Positions 1-9,578 of a DNA stretch of 34,596 bases are shown one piece after another (positions within the stretch are counted from its first letter, which is position 1; each line of letters starts with the position of its first letter). The notes under the pieces are model-generated. The model worked only from the letters and a program-made list of their open reading frames with translations. It searched no databases and was not told where the DNA came from. The DNA is from a virus, in the IMG/VR virus record IMGVR_UViG_3300037235_000087, positions 1 through 34,596 of that record. One strand, written 5' to 3'. Made by a program: the position numbers and the translations under genes.

Positions 1-3000
1 GGGTTAGGACCGCCGGTCCCTAGCATCGTGATCGCCGGACCGGACAGACTTCTGACCTGGATCGAAATAGTCGGATTAGTGCCAGAGACCGCCGCAGTGA
101 ATGCGATCTGACCGCCGCTGATATCCTGCGCGACGGCGGTCGTCTTTTGATGGAGACTCTGCCGCACGCGGTCGACGCTGCCTTGCACGCCCCATTGGAA
201 TAACCAACTGGAGTTGACCCCGGCGGTCGATGACAATCCCGGAACGATATAGATCGATACGAATGAATTACCACCGCGCGGGATGGCAAACGGACCCGAC
301 CAGAGCGTGACCCAATTCGTAGTGATCGCGACTTGGTTCGGTTCGATGACGCGAGTATTTCCGCGACGGTTATCGACGTAATCCTTGGTCGTGAGATGCG
401 CCGGATCGGTCGGCGCCTGGCCAAAGACCGCCTGATGGAACTGCCAGAAGTATCCGTTTTCAGCAACGATGGCGTTGCGGTTCGCCGCGCTCCAACCGAT
501 ATAGCCGCGCCGCGTGAATTCCGGGGTAAAAAACCCTATGTTCCCGGCATTCGTCGCATTGCCCATGTCGAACCGAAGCGCCCCGCTATTCGCATTCGCC
601 CGCATGATCAAGGTGCCGGTCATCGTGTCGCCGGCTTTCAGCACGCCGTTATTCGCATCGAGGATTACCCGCCGGCCGCCGCCGTCATTGTTCTCGATCT
701 GCGGCTGGGTATTGCCGGTGTGGCAACGAATGATCAGGCCGCTGCCGACCGCCTTATAGAACCGGCCTCCCCCCATCGTTTCATAACCCTGGCCATCCGT
801 GGTCGTAACGAAGCCATGAGTTGAAGCCTCGACGGTGCCCCAGAGATCGATATAGCGGTTCGTATTGCCCGCCTCGGTCGCGATCCCGACGATATTCAAG
901 CCGCGACCGAACAGCCGCGCACCGACCCGGCCATCGTTGAGATCGGTCGGATTGCCGTGACCGAAACGAATGAAGCCGCCGTTGGTCATGTTAATGTTGC
1001 TGGTGGCGAACGTTGTGGCCGGCACTTCAAGGCCGGTCAATAGCGCACGCTGCGTGCCGCCGAGCGTGGCGCCGCCGGCTAGGGCCTCGGGCGGCTTCGG
1101 GATGATGACGCCGTTCGGCACGTTGACATCGCGCGTGAGGCCAACGCACAGCAGCTTGAATATATGTCCCGCGCTGACCGTGCGAAGGCGCCCCTCTAGG
1201 CGCTTCGGACCATTTGAGGCGGTGTCACTGAGCCGGAACTGATCGAACACTAAACCGGCCGGATTGCGCGCCATCGATACGGAGGCCGACGCTGCATTGA
1301 ACGTGGTAGTGATATCGAGAATGAACGAGGCATCAGCCGAGTTGCCAAAGGTGTCTATCTGTAAACGGAACGAACCATAGGTAGGCACCGTCGCCAGCAG
1401 CATCCAGTTGCCGGTGGTATAATTAGTCGGCGACGGCGTGCCCTGCCAGTAGTCACCTTGATTGTAACCATAGAGATCGAGCGTTGCATAGTCGGGCGTT
1501 GCCGGCGCTGATGGGATCGCGAGGCGGGCACGAAACAGCATGTTATCCCAGCGCACAACCTCGCCGGCCGCGATATTCAAGCCGGCCGCCCAGTCGCGCG
1601 TCTGGCGGGTATCGACATACCGCTTAGTCGCTGCATGCAGGTCCGCGACCGGCTCATCGAACAGGGTCAGATAACCCTGCATATCGCCGCCGGCCAGCAT
1701 GAGATAGCGGGCGTCACCCTCGGGTCGTGTCAGCCCGCCGCCCGAGCCTGTCAAATGCTCCCACTCGCCCAAGGTCTGCGACCAGATAATCCAGTCGTGG
1801 TTGAAAATCGTCTGGCCGCCGATGCCGGGAATGCCGGGGGGCGCGATCTCGGCAATCTGCGGATCAGCCGTTTCCGCAATGAAGTAATCGCCTGCCGCCG
1901 CCGGCCAGGCGATTAGGTCCGGATCGTTCGCCGCGACTTGCCACAGACCTTGATAGCGGATCAGCGATGTCGCAAGCGTATCGATATACGACTTGCGGGC
2001 GAGATCGTTATCATCGATCGGATCGCCGGCGAGTGTGCGGACCTGATTGGCGACTGTGATCAGGCCCGAGCCTAGACCAATCCGCAGCGGGATGTCGGCG
2101 ACCGATCCGTCAGCGGCATGGCGGACGATGGTGAGGTCTTCGGCCAGCCCGGCCAGCGTGGTAACGCCGAACGACCATTTGCCCGACCCCTCGCGGGCGA
2201 ACTGTAATAGCTCACCATCGATCCCGTCGAGCTGCAACGCAGCGACCGAGCCGGCGATCGTGCCAAGCGATACCGACGATGACGGCCCGGTATCTTGGAA
2301 GCGCACGACCAGGTTGCCGGTCATCATATCGCCGAGCTTGCTGACGAACAGGTCCGGCCCGCGATCGAATAGCCCGTCGGTATATTGCTTGGTCGCCGCG
2401 TGCAGGTCCGCCACCGGATCGGCGTGGAGCGTTAGAAAGCCGGTCATCTCGCCACGATCACCGCCGCGACGCATGATCCCGCTTAGCTCGTTCAGCACCT
2501 CTGCGGTGTTCACGAATTCATCGACAACGTATAGATGGTTATGACGATCTGCTTGCAGGCAAAGCCCAGTCACGCCAGCAGTTGCAGCAACGAAAACGCC
2601 GAAACGCTCGGTCTCCCATATGATGCCGGGCGCGCGATTAATCGGCAGAATCGGCGAGTTCATGTCAAAATTGAGGTCGCCGGTCATCATATCGCCGGCT
2701 TTGATCACGAACTGATCCGCATACGCCTTGCGCACTAGATCATCATCGCCGACCGGATCGCCGCTGATTGTTCTCGGCGCTTGCAGTTCGACGTGGCCAT
2801 CAGCTTCACTGACGAAAATCGGCCCATCGATTAAGTCGCCATTCTGCAATTCTCTTGCCAAATAAAAGCCGGCGCCGCGCGGATAGGTCGCCGGCACTAA
2901 GCCAGAGTCCATGCTCCAATTGTGTGCCGCGCCAGGAGTCGCCAACAGAATACGTTGCCAAGCTGCACTGGTTAGACTTAGCAGAGCTTGCCCGGCGATC

Positions 3001-5165
3001 GTGTCGAGAAACAGCCTGCCGAAACTGAGCGTTGAAGTCGTGCCAGGTTGACCCTGGACCACAAGCTCGCCCGTCATCGTATCGCCGACCTTGGCCACAT
3101 ACGCGCCAGGCAGCAGATCATTCAGATCGTCGACGTATCGCTTGGTCGCCGCGTCTTGCGGCTCGGCCGGATCGATCATCAATTCGAGATGCGGCGGCTC
3201 GCCGAGGACATCGGGCGGGCGCGTGCGCATCAACGTCTCTGCTCCCTGCGGCGTGCCGTCATCGGCCGGCACGTTCTCCACCCGGAAGATCAGTATTGGC
3301 CCGCCGACGGTTGCTGATCGTCCGCCATAAATCCAGGCGAGATTGCCGAGATCATCGGCCCAGCGGAGGCTTGGAGCTACGCCGGTCTGGTCGCCGTCCT
3401 TGTGCAGGAATACTTCGCTGTTGATCTGTAACTTCCCATCGGCCAGAAACCGGATTGGGATGTCCTCCGCAAAGCCATTCACGTAACGGACGAAGCTAAG
3501 ATCATAATTGCCTTGCCCCAGGCCAGTCGTGCCGATCATCCATCGCCGCAATCCGTCTGCCTCAAAACGCACCGCCGCTAGTTCAGTTCCACGCAATGCA
3601 ATACCGGCATCGCCGAAAGCACTCGTGAGAACGACCTCGGCACCAGGACCGCTAATCGGCTCGGTCACGCGCAGGTTGCCGGTCATCGTATCGCCGGCCT
3701 TGAACACATAGAGTTGGTCAGCCTCGATGCGCGTCAGCCCGCCGCCGCTAAGCTGCTCCCACTCGGTGAGTTCGTGACTCCAGATTACATAGTCGCCGTT
3801 GCTGATGACGCGACCACCGATGCCGGCGATCTCGGGCGGCGCGATCTCGGGCAGCGACGGATCGACTGTAACAGCGGTGAAGTAGTCGCCCGGATTGCTG
3901 GTGAGTGCAGTCAAGTCAGGATCGTTGGCGGCAACCTGCCACGTCCCTTGATAGGTTAGCCGCGCGCCGACAATCGCATCGACATACGCCTTGCTAGTCG
4001 CATGCCCCGGCTGGGTCGGAAGGCCGGGCAAGGTCAGCATTCCCGTCATCGTGTCGCCGGTCTTCACGACAAAGGTTGCCGCCTCAACGCCCGGCAGGAA
4101 TAACGACCACGCTTCGTTGGTATTGTGCGGCACTGAATCAGTGCGCTCGCGGGCGATCCAGAGATGATAGCCGAGCCGAACGATGTCACCCTTCTCGTAG
4201 GTTTCGCCTGGTGTATAGGCGCCGACGTAGCGCATCGTGGTGACATCGATCGGCGGCGAGACCCTATCATCCTCATATTGAAACGTGATGATGCCGGGCG
4301 CATCGAGCCGCACGCCCTTGATTGAGATACCGCGCGGACCGACCTCCCCACGCGGTCCCGGTATGCCATCACGACCAGCCGCGCCGGTCACGCCACGCTC
4401 GCCTGGTATGCCGCGCTCGCCTTGCTTACCGCGTCCGCCGCGCTGCGCCACGAGTGCCCACTGATCGGACGGCGGCGCGGTATCCGCAGCCGGAACGACG
4501 CAGCGCCACGTGTTGCCGTCGACCGCGACCTCGTCGCCCATCACATAGACGCCGTCGCCGCGATAGCCGCGCCGGTGGATGGGGATCGGGAACCGCATCG
4601 GCAGTTCGCGCCGCAAGCCGTCGCTCTGATCGATGCCCAGCGTCACGGAACGCGGCTCCGCCTCGTCGAGCACGAGATCAATCCCGGCCACGCCATCGGC
4701 GATGATGCGCCAGGTCGCCGCGTCCGGGCCTGGGGTCTCGGCCGTGCGGTCAATCGCCTGCCAGGTGCCGCCGCGATGCCGGGCGATCTCGCCTGGGTCG
4801 TAGACGCGGCCGGCAACGTGGGCATGCGCGATCGTCAGATGGCCATCGCGACCATCACGCGGGCGCGGCGCCGTGGCGAACAGCGCCATCAACCGGTCGG
4901 GCATCGCGCGGGTTTCCTGCACGACGAGGGCGTGCAGCGAGCGCACCGCTTCCGCGCTTTGCCGGATCGCGTCTTCGGCACGGCGCCGGGTCTCGTCGAG
5001 CAGCTCATCGGCCTGTGCCGTGCGCTCGGTCAGCCGGTCGGCAAGCGCCGCCTCGAAAGCATCAAGCCGGGCCTGGACATCCTCGCGCAGCCGCACCAGC
5101 ACTGGTGCGACTGCGCGGACGACTGCCTCGGTTGCAGGATCAAGCAGCGCGCGATCGCCGTCCAT
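1..5165 (-). CDS. Long tail-fibre protein with collagen-like and TGDTMTG repeats (partial, 3' end off window)
   Basis: An uninterrupted frame reads from ATG at 5165 to the left edge, about 1721 codons, with no stop seen. Residues 1-110 are charged and helical, probably the virion-attachment part. About residues 240-282 are Gly-X-Y triplets (collagen-like). Beyond this comes a chain of modules with the motif K-x-GDTMTG-x-L followed by P..A..K.YVD (near plus positions 4050, 3690, 3080, 2690, 2320 and 620), the repeat of phage long tail fibres. A block of about 90 residues (YQG-WQVAANDPDL to W-x-LTR-x-E) occurs twice, near 3950-3700 and 1960-1700. The start lies 25 nt inside the portal gene and has AAGG about 10 nt upstream. 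Its role is receptor binding at the tail; this follows from the repeats, not from a recognised adhesin tip. Confidence 0.9.
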   Translation of the reverse strand, partial: MDGDRALLDPATEAVVRAVAPVLVRLREDVQARLDAFEAALADRLTERTAQADELLDETRRRAEDAIRQSAEAVRSLHALVVQETRAMPDRLMALFATAPRPRDGRDGHLTIAHAHVAGRVYDPGEIARHRGGTWQAIDRTAETPGPDAATWRIIADGVAGIDLVLDEAEPRSVTLGIDQSDGLRRELPMRFPIPIHRRGYRGDGVYVMGDEVAVDGNTWRCVVPAADTAPPSDQWALVAQRGGRGKQGERGIPGERGVTGAAGRDGIPGPRGEVGPRGISIKGVRLDAPGIITFQYEDDRVSPPIDVTTMRYVGAYTPGETYEKGDIVRLGYHLWIARERTDSVPHNTNEAWSLFLPGVEAATFVVKTGDTMTGMLTLPGLPTQPGHATSKAYVDAIVGARLTYQGTWQVAANDPDLTALTSNPGDYFTAVTVDPSLPEIAPPEIAGIGGRVISNGDYVIWSHELTEWEQLSGGGLTRIEADQLYVFKAGDTMTGNLRVTEPISGPGAEVVLTSAFGDAGIALRGTELAAVRFEADGLRRWMIGTTGLGQGNYDLSFVRYVNGFAEDIPIRFLADGKLQINSEVFLHKDGDQTGVAPSLRWADDLGNLAWIYGGRSATVGGPILIFRVENVPADDGTPQGAETLMRTRPPDVLGEPPHLELMIDPAEPQDAATKRYVDDLNDLLPGAYVAKVGDTMTGELVVQGQPGTTSTLSFGRLFLDTIAGQALLSLTSAAWQRILLATPGAAHNWSMDSGLVPATYPRGAGFYLARELQNGDLIDGPIFVSEADGHVELQAPRTISGDPVGDDDLVRKAYADQFVIKAGDMMTGDLNFDMNSPILPINRAPGIIWETERFGVFVAATAGVTGLCLQADRHNHLYVVDEFVNTAEVLNELSGIMRRGGDRGEMTGFLTLHADPVADLHAATKQYTDGLFDRGPDLFVSKLGDMMTGNLVVRFQDTGPSSSVSLGTIAGSVAALQLDGIDGELLQFAREGSGKWSFGVTTLAGLAEDLTIVRHAADGSVADIPLRIGLGSGLITVANQVRTLAGDPIDDNDLARKSYIDTLATSLIRYQGLWQVAANDPDLIAWPAAAGDYFIAETADPQIAEIAPPGIPGIGGQTIFNHDWIIWSQTLGEWEHLTGSGGGLTRPEGDARYLMLAGGDMQGYLTLFDEPVADLHAATKRYVDTRQTRDWAAGLNIAAGEVVRWDNMLFRARLAIPSAPATPDYATLDLYGYNQGDYWQGTPSPTNYTTGNWMLLATVPTYGSFRLQIDTFGNSADASFILDITTTFNAASASVSMARNPAGLVFDQFRLSDTASNGPKRLEGRLRTVSAGHIFKLLCVGLTRDVNVPNGVIIPKPPEALAGGATLGGTQRALLTGLEVPATTFATSNINMTNGGFIRFGHGNPTDLNDGRVGARLFGRGLNIVGIATEAGNTNRYIDLWGTVEASTHGFVTTTDGQGYETMGGGRFYKAVGSGLIIRCHTGNTQPQIENNDGGGRRVILDANNGVLKAGDTMTGTLIMRANANSGALRFDMGNATNAGNIGFFTPEFTRRGYIGWSAANRNAIVAENGYFWQFHQAVFGQAPTDPAHLTTKDYVDNRRGNTRVIEPNQVAITTNWVTLWSGPFAIPRGGNSFVSIYIVPGLSSTAGVNSSWLFQWGVQGSVDRVRQSLHQKTTAVAQDISGGQIAFTAAVSGTNPTISIQVRSLSGPAITMLGTGGPN

Positions 5166-6600
5166 GGATCACATGCCTTGTTGTGCGGCGCTCGGCGCTC
5201 GGGAGTAGCCGGCGCGGTGGCGCGTCGCGGAATACCTCGCCCATCAACGCGTCGCGCAATGCGTCCGAGGACAGTGCCGGTGCCGGCAGCGCAAGCTGCG
5301 TAGGCGCGTCCAGCGCGGCGGTCGGTGTCGGTGGCGGGTTCGGCCCACTGGTCGGTGGCTTGCTGGTTAGATCGGTGCGTGTCGCGAGCACTTCGACCGG
5401 GACCATCTGTTGCTGCATGAAAATCTGATCGCCACCCGTTACCGGATTGAGACCTTCGACCGCGCGCGCTTCATTCGGGGTGCGCAGCCCGCCCTGGACC
5501 GATCGCGCGAGTGCTTCGACGCGTGCCTGCATCTCGGTGCGGAACAGATAGTCGGTATCGAATTCCAGCCATTCGGTGCGGCCGTTCATATCGAAGAACT
5601 GAGTGAACTTGTCCTCGATCGCGACCATATGGGCGACTAGGCAGCCGGAATAATAGATCCGCACAAGCTGTTCGGACGAGTTGTAGGACACCTTGGTGAG
5701 ATCGCCGAGCATGAAGATCGGCAGGCGATAGACCCGCGCAACGTCTTCGACCGTATAGCGAAGCTGCTCGATAAGCTGCGCGTCGACCGAGGTCATCGCC
5801 AGCGACTTCCATTCGAGGCCCTGTTCCAGCACGGCAACGTCGCCCGCGTTGCTCGGTCCCTTGTAGACCGCGTTCCAGCGATCCTTGATCTCGTTCGCCT
5901 TCTGCGGGTCGAGCTTGCCGGCGGTTTGCAGCACGCCGGACGGCCGCGCCATCTGATTGAAGAACCGTTCCGACTGCGTGAGAATGGCCATGCCGGCGGA
6001 AGTCGATAGCGCCGCCGCCATCAGAGGTGTAATCCCGATCAGTGGATCGGCCAGCGTCAGCATGCGGTGGTGCAGGCACTCACGCGTCGTCAGCATCCGC
6101 TGGACATCGATCTCGGCGAGCGGTTGCGGACCGACCTGATAGAATACCTCGCTGCCCGCGCGATACGGCCACACGTGGTCAGGAAACAGCACGTGTAATT
6201 CGTCAATCTCATAGCGCCGGTTGCGCATGGCATAGAGGTAGCCGCTGCCGCGATAGAGCTGTGACGCCACGAACTGCTTCATCATATCGAACCGGGTCTG
6301 GTAGCCATTCGGCTTGTCCAGCACGCGCAGTGCGGCGGAATTTTCCACTTCGGTCCGATCGCCTCTGGCCCCCTTGTAATGCCGGATCGGCAAGCGGGCG
6401 ATATCACTGCTGATCGTATCGATCGAGGTGTAGACCGCTGGGAATGCGAGCAGCGGCGGCATCGTATTCGGCGACGGGTAGCCACTCTGGAACCACGTCG
6501 GTCCCCACTGCATCGGTGGCGTGCTCGGCCACCAGGCATTGCGCGTCAGCATCCGGCCGACGCGTAGTCCTACGCGCGTGATGAAGTCACGCAGTGCCAT
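5140..6600 (-). CDS. Phage portal protein (HK97 gp3-like)
   Basis: 486 aa. The portal is the dodecameric ring at the capsid vertex through which DNA is packaged and ejected. Family signs are the N-terminal A-x-YTSIDTISSDIARLP segment, the central F-F-NQMARPSGVL block, the IFMLGDLTKVSYNSSEQ segment and the C-terminal GGLRTPNEARAVEGLNPV-GGD block, followed by a Pro-rich tail. I chose ATG at 6600 (MALRDFITR) because the TAG of the upstream gene ends one base before it; an upstream in-frame extension overlaps that gene. The 3' end overlaps the fibre start by 25 nt. Here the portal follows the capsid gene, whereas HK97-type phages normally have portal, protease, capsid. Confidence 0.93.
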   Translation of the reverse strand: MALRDFITRVGLRVGRMLTRNAWWPSTPPMQWGPTWFQSGYPSPNTMPPLLAFPAVYTSIDTISSDIARLPIRHYKGARGDRTEVENSAALRVLDKPNGYQTRFDMMKQFVASQLYRGSGYLYAMRNRRYEIDELHVLFPDHVWPYRAGSEVFYQVGPQPLAEIDVQRMLTTRECLHHRMLTLADPLIGITPLMAAALSTSAGMAILTQSERFFNQMARPSGVLQTAGKLDPQKANEIKDRWNAVYKGPSNAGDVAVLEQGLEWKSLAMTSVDAQLIEQLRYTVEDVARVYRLPIFMLGDLTKVSYNSSEQLVRIYYSGCLVAHMVAIEDKFTQFFDMNGRTEWLEFDTDYLFRTEMQARVEALARSVQGGLRTPNEARAVEGLNPVTGGDQIFMQQQMVPVEVLATRTDLTSKPPTSGPNPPPTPTAALDAPTQLALPAPALSSDALRDALMGEVFRDAPPRRLLPSAERRTTRHVIHGRRSRAA

Positions 6601-6601
6601 G

Positions 6602-6931
6602 CTAGCGGCGTCCGGCAGGGCGTCCTGGCGGTGGCCGCACTGGCGCGCGGACCGGCGCATCGTGGCTGGTCATCGGCTGGACCGGATGGCCGGGCTGCTC
6701 ATCAGCCGGCGGCGGTTCGATCGGCTGCTCGGGCTGTCCATCAACCGGCGGCGGGTCGATCGGCGGCGGATCGACCGGCGCATCGGGGTCGACCGGCGCC
6801 ACGCTGCCGATATTCCAACCAAGCTGCACTTCGTGGTGGTCCACTTCAGTTTCCGGCGTGATAACGGTGCCCAGGTCGAGCGGTGTGCCGCGATACTGGA
6901 ACGCCCAGACGGTGCGATAGGTCATATTCAT
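6602..6931 (-). CDS. Pro-rich small virion-region protein
   Basis: 109 aa, unrecognised. The N-terminal half (residues 1-50) is an ordinary mixed sequence (TYRTVWAFQYRG, then TPETEVDHHEVQLGWN). The second half is low complexity, with repeated DPPPxD, PxQPEQP and PPPADEQP units, then an Arg/Pro-rich end. It lies between capsid and portal, one base before the portal start, so it is translated in the late operon. ATG at 6931 has an AGG about 7 nt upstream; a longer in-frame version from 6973 lacks a better signal. Position suggests a head decoration or connector-type protein, but nothing in the sequence proves this. Confidence 0.7.
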   Translation of the reverse strand: MNMTYRTVWAFQYRGTPLDLGTVITPETEVDHHEVQLGWNIGSVAPVDPDAPVDPPPIDPPPVDGQPEQPIEPPPADEQPGHPVQPMTSHDAPVRAPVRPPPGRPAGRR

Positions 6932-6989
6932 TGCGGAACCTATTGGATGGGAACGGCGGGAGACCGTCGCCAATCTCCCGCCGTTGCGC

Positions 6990-8426
6990 TCATTCCTCGG
7001 TCAGTGCCCAGGTGACCGCGACATCGTGCCGGCGTGCCCAGGTATGCGACATGCGCAGCCGCATAAACACCATGTCGTTCTGGAACGCCGAATAGTAAGG
7101 CGGTGGCGGTGGCGTCGGCGGTAGCGGCGGCGGGCCGTCATCGAGCAACACCGATGCCTCGGTTGATGCGTCGATAACCGGTCCCATATCGTCGGCCCAG
7201 ATCAGTTGCGATGCATCGATTAGCGCGTAGGCAGTCTGCAAACCCGTGCCGGGCGGGAACGGGATCGCAATGGCCGTCGAGTCTACGATCGGGTAGCCGA
7301 GCAAGGTGCCGGCATCGATCTCGGCCTTGAACGCAAATATCTCGGTTGCCTGGGTCCGCAGCAACCGGAGGAACTCCTTAGTCCGCGCATTCATGATCCA
7401 GACCGGCGCCAGCATCGGAACGTTTTGCATGCGTAGGGCTAGGATCATCCCCTTCAGTGCGGTCGTGACATCGGCGACGCTTGGGTCGGCGCCGATCCCG
7501 CCGTCGGGGTTCATCGTGACGTTAAACAGGATACCGGCCGGGTTGGCGCCTTGCGCGTTCGCCGCTATCGTCGAGAAGAAAAACGAGTCGACGGTCCGCG
7601 CCGTGCCGGCCAGCATATCATCGCGGATTAGCATCTCAGTCGGTGGATCGGACCGCCGCAACAGTTCGGTAGTCTGCGGAACTATCACCGCCAGCTTGCT
7701 AGGCACCAGCGGCATCTGGGCGAAGGCGAGACGCTGCACCCTGATCGTATTACCTTCCCCGACATAGCCGCCGGCCACGCCGCCGGTCTGCCGTGGGATA
7801 AGCAACTGGCCGTTATTGTTGAAATTAAGCCGGCGCATCGAGGGCATCCGTCCGACGATTAGCATAGGGCGCAGCATCTCGATGAATTCCTCGGCCAGCC
7901 GTTCGAAGCGGGTGATGAAGCCGCTCCCGAGTGCGCCGTCGTTCGTCGCCATCGGCGGCACCGGGGCGCGGATCTGCATTGCCGCACTACGGTGGATGCA
8001 ATCACCTAGCTCGTCATCACCCCAACGCATCCGAGCATACTCGGCTGCGTTCCACTGACCGGCGACCGCGACGGCGATGGCCATACGCGTGAAGTCGGCA
8101 CCACGGAACGCGTCGCGTCGCTCCCCCGTTATGACCGGATTGGCGCGTTGCGTCCGCAGCACAAGCGACGTGCCGGGCGTATTGCCGGGCACGTTCCCCG
8201 ACGCTGGTGCGGCCGAGCGCGTGAGCGAAGTCTCGGCCTCGGTCCAGTGGCGAAGCTGCTGGTCGATAGTGTCGATCCTGGCGCGGCATTCGCTGATCGT
8301 CGCGGTCTCGGCTTCATTGATGTCGCGATTTTCATCGAGTGCCGGCTGTAGTGCGGTTTCGTAAGTGCGAACCATCTGACCGCGTTCGGTGTTGAGCGCG
8401 GCGATACGTTGCGAAAGCGTCGTCAT
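6990..8426 (-). CDS. Major capsid protein, HK97 fold
   Basis: 478 aa. Residues 1-70 are strongly helical (MTTLSQRIAALNTERGQ..., IDTIDQQLRHW), matching the delta/scaffold domain that the prohead protease removes in HK97-type capsids. The rest has capsid-family stretches: a PMLIVGRMPSMRRLNF segment, GGYVGEGNTI, LAVIVPQTTELLRRS, then a LGYPIVDSTAIA segment near the end. ATG at 8426 is preferred over an upstream in-frame start at 8645, since the longer version would overlap the protease gene, and AAGG lies about 9 nt upstream. The gene follows the protease by 46 nt. The C-terminus has an odd PPPLPPTPPPPPYYSAF insertion before the last strand. Confidence 0.93.
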   Translation of the reverse strand: MTTLSQRIAALNTERGQMVRTYETALQPALDENRDINEAETATISECRARIDTIDQQLRHWTEAETSLTRSAAPASGNVPGNTPGTSLVLRTQRANPVITGERRDAFRGADFTRMAIAVAVAGQWNAAEYARMRWGDDELGDCIHRSAAMQIRAPVPPMATNDGALGSGFITRFERLAEEFIEMLRPMLIVGRMPSMRRLNFNNNGQLLIPRQTGGVAGGYVGEGNTIRVQRLAFAQMPLVPSKLAVIVPQTTELLRRSDPPTEMLIRDDMLAGTARTVDSFFFSTIAANAQGANPAGILFNVTMNPDGGIGADPSVADVTTALKGMILALRMQNVPMLAPVWIMNARTKEFLRLLRTQATEIFAFKAEIDAGTLLGYPIVDSTAIAIPFPPGTGLQTAYALIDASQLIWADDMGPVIDASTEASVLLDDGPPPLPPTPPPPPYYSAFQNDMVFMRLRMSHTWARRHDVAVTWALTEE

Positions 8427-8472
8427 AGACTGTGACCTTGAGCAGCGCCCGAGACACCGGGCAATGACACGA

Positions 8473-9111
8473 CTACGTGCCCTTGACCCGCGCCAAGTCG
8501 GCCAGAGCGAGATCGCGTTGGACAAACTTGCCCACGGTCTGCGGGGCAGGCGATCCACTGGCGGTAGCGCGGAATACCCCATCGGCGAACAACCGCCGAA
8601 GGAATTTAGGTGAGCTATCGATCGACTTAGCCAAGCCGAGCGCATCGGGATTGGCTGGAACAGTGCAGAGCGATAGCTCGATCAGTTGCGAGCGCAGGAA
8701 GCGGTAACCGTCCCAGCGGCCACGATCGTCCAGCCGATCCTCCGCCTCGATCGGCACGAAGCCGACAGAAACGGCACGGATCAGTCGCAGGTTTACGGCG
8801 CGCGCCAGCTTGTCGACGAACTCGTCGTGACCCTCGGGCGCGAACTCGACCTTCGCGACGGTCTCGGTGCGGTCCCGGTCGGACTCGAATTCGCGCACCC
8901 AGCCGATCGGCATACCCCAACTGTTATGCGACCACAGGAATACCGGATTGCGCCAGAAGTCCGCCAGGTCCCATTCCTGTTCGATGATATCGCCGTAGCG
9001 GTCGATGCGATTGGTCGAGGCGACGAAGCGCGCCATGCGGTTTTCGTCGAGCGGGCCGATCTCGGCCTGCTTGACGACGGGCGAATGGTTACGCTCTAGG
9101 CCCGCGCTCAC
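8473..9111 (-). CDS. Prohead protease, HK97/S78 family
   Basis: 212 aa, serine protease that matures the capsid by removing the delta domain. Visible family features: N-terminal RFVASTNRIDRYGDIIEQ, the catalytic His in FLWSHNS (H62), the catalytic Ser in RAVSVGFVPIE (S115), and QLIELSLCTVPANPDA (E145 region), which is the usual third conserved block. It starts with GTG overlapping the upstream TGA (GTGA), so it is translationally coupled to the acidic protein. The capsid gene follows directly. Length is normal for the family, with a C-terminal tail of about 50 residues after the protease core. Confidence 0.93.
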   Translation of the reverse strand: MSAGLERNHSPVVKQAEIGPLDENRMARFVASTNRIDRYGDIIEQEWDLADFWRNPVFLWSHNSWGMPIGWVREFESDRDRTETVAKVEFAPEGHDEFVDKLARAVNLRLIRAVSVGFVPIEAEDRLDDRGRWDGYRFLRSQLIELSLCTVPANPDALGLAKSIDSSPKFLRRLFADGVFRATASGSPAPQTVGKFVQRDLALADLARVKGT

Positions 9112-9578
9112 GGCGACAGCAGCACGTCGGACGTGTCCTCGACTTCGACTTCGATATTGCCGTGGTCGTCCTCGGTGACTGCAACGATCATCTCGCCGTC
9201 CTCAGCGGTGATCGTGACCGAATTCTCGTCGCCGGTTACCGTCACGCGGCTTCCCAGCGCGCTTTGGATCGTCGGGTCGAACGGTTCCAGTTCGTCGGTA
9301 ACGTCCTCGTTGTCGGTCCAGTCCTCGCCGGGTTCGTCCGTGGTCAACGAGGGGTTGTCCGGTTCCAGTTCGGGCGTGACGTCCTCGCGCTGCACCGGTC
9401 TGGCAGCGAGCGACTGCGCGATAATCCGATCGGCGAGCGCGAGCGAGGCACCGCCGCGTCCCTGGTGCGCCGGTGCAGGTAGCGGCCCGACCGGCGCGTC
9501 ATTCATGCGCGGAACGCGGGCCGGATTGATCGGCTGGCCGACGCGGTAAAAGTCGCCGCCGCGATGCGCGGTGGTCAT
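9108..9578 (-). CDS. Acidic protein of the head operon, unknown
   Basis: 156 aa, not recognised. ATG at 9578 overlaps the methyltransferase TGA (ATGA), and the protease GTG overlaps its own stop, so it sits in a coupled chain. Residues 1-60 are basic to neutral (RGGDFYRVGQPINPARVPRMND). From about residue 70 it is very rich in Asp and Glu (EDVTPELEPDNPS, EPGEDWTDNEDVT) and ends with a regular strand-like region (RVTVTGDENSVTITAED, VEVEDTSDVLLSP). Acidic partners next to protease and capsid are sometimes scaffolds or head-fibre proteins; that is only a suggestion. Confidence 0.75.
   Translation of the reverse strand: MTTAHRGGDFYRVGQPINPARVPRMNDAPVGPLPAPAHQGRGGASLALADRIIAQSLAARPVQREDVTPELEPDNPSLTTDEPGEDWTDNEDVTDELEPFDPTIQSALGSRVTVTGDENSVTITAEDGEMIVAVTEDDHGNIEVEVEDTSDVLLSP

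Noticed and set aside
712-726. Operator copy inside the fibre gene as a functional site
   Set aside because: Matches the motif exactly but is thousands of bases from any promoter; it may be chance, so it was not listed as a regulatory feature.
4422-5303. 293-codon plus-strand frame in the fibre region
   Set aside because: Shadow of the minus-strand fibre gene, which has clear tail-fibre repeats and collagen-like triplets.
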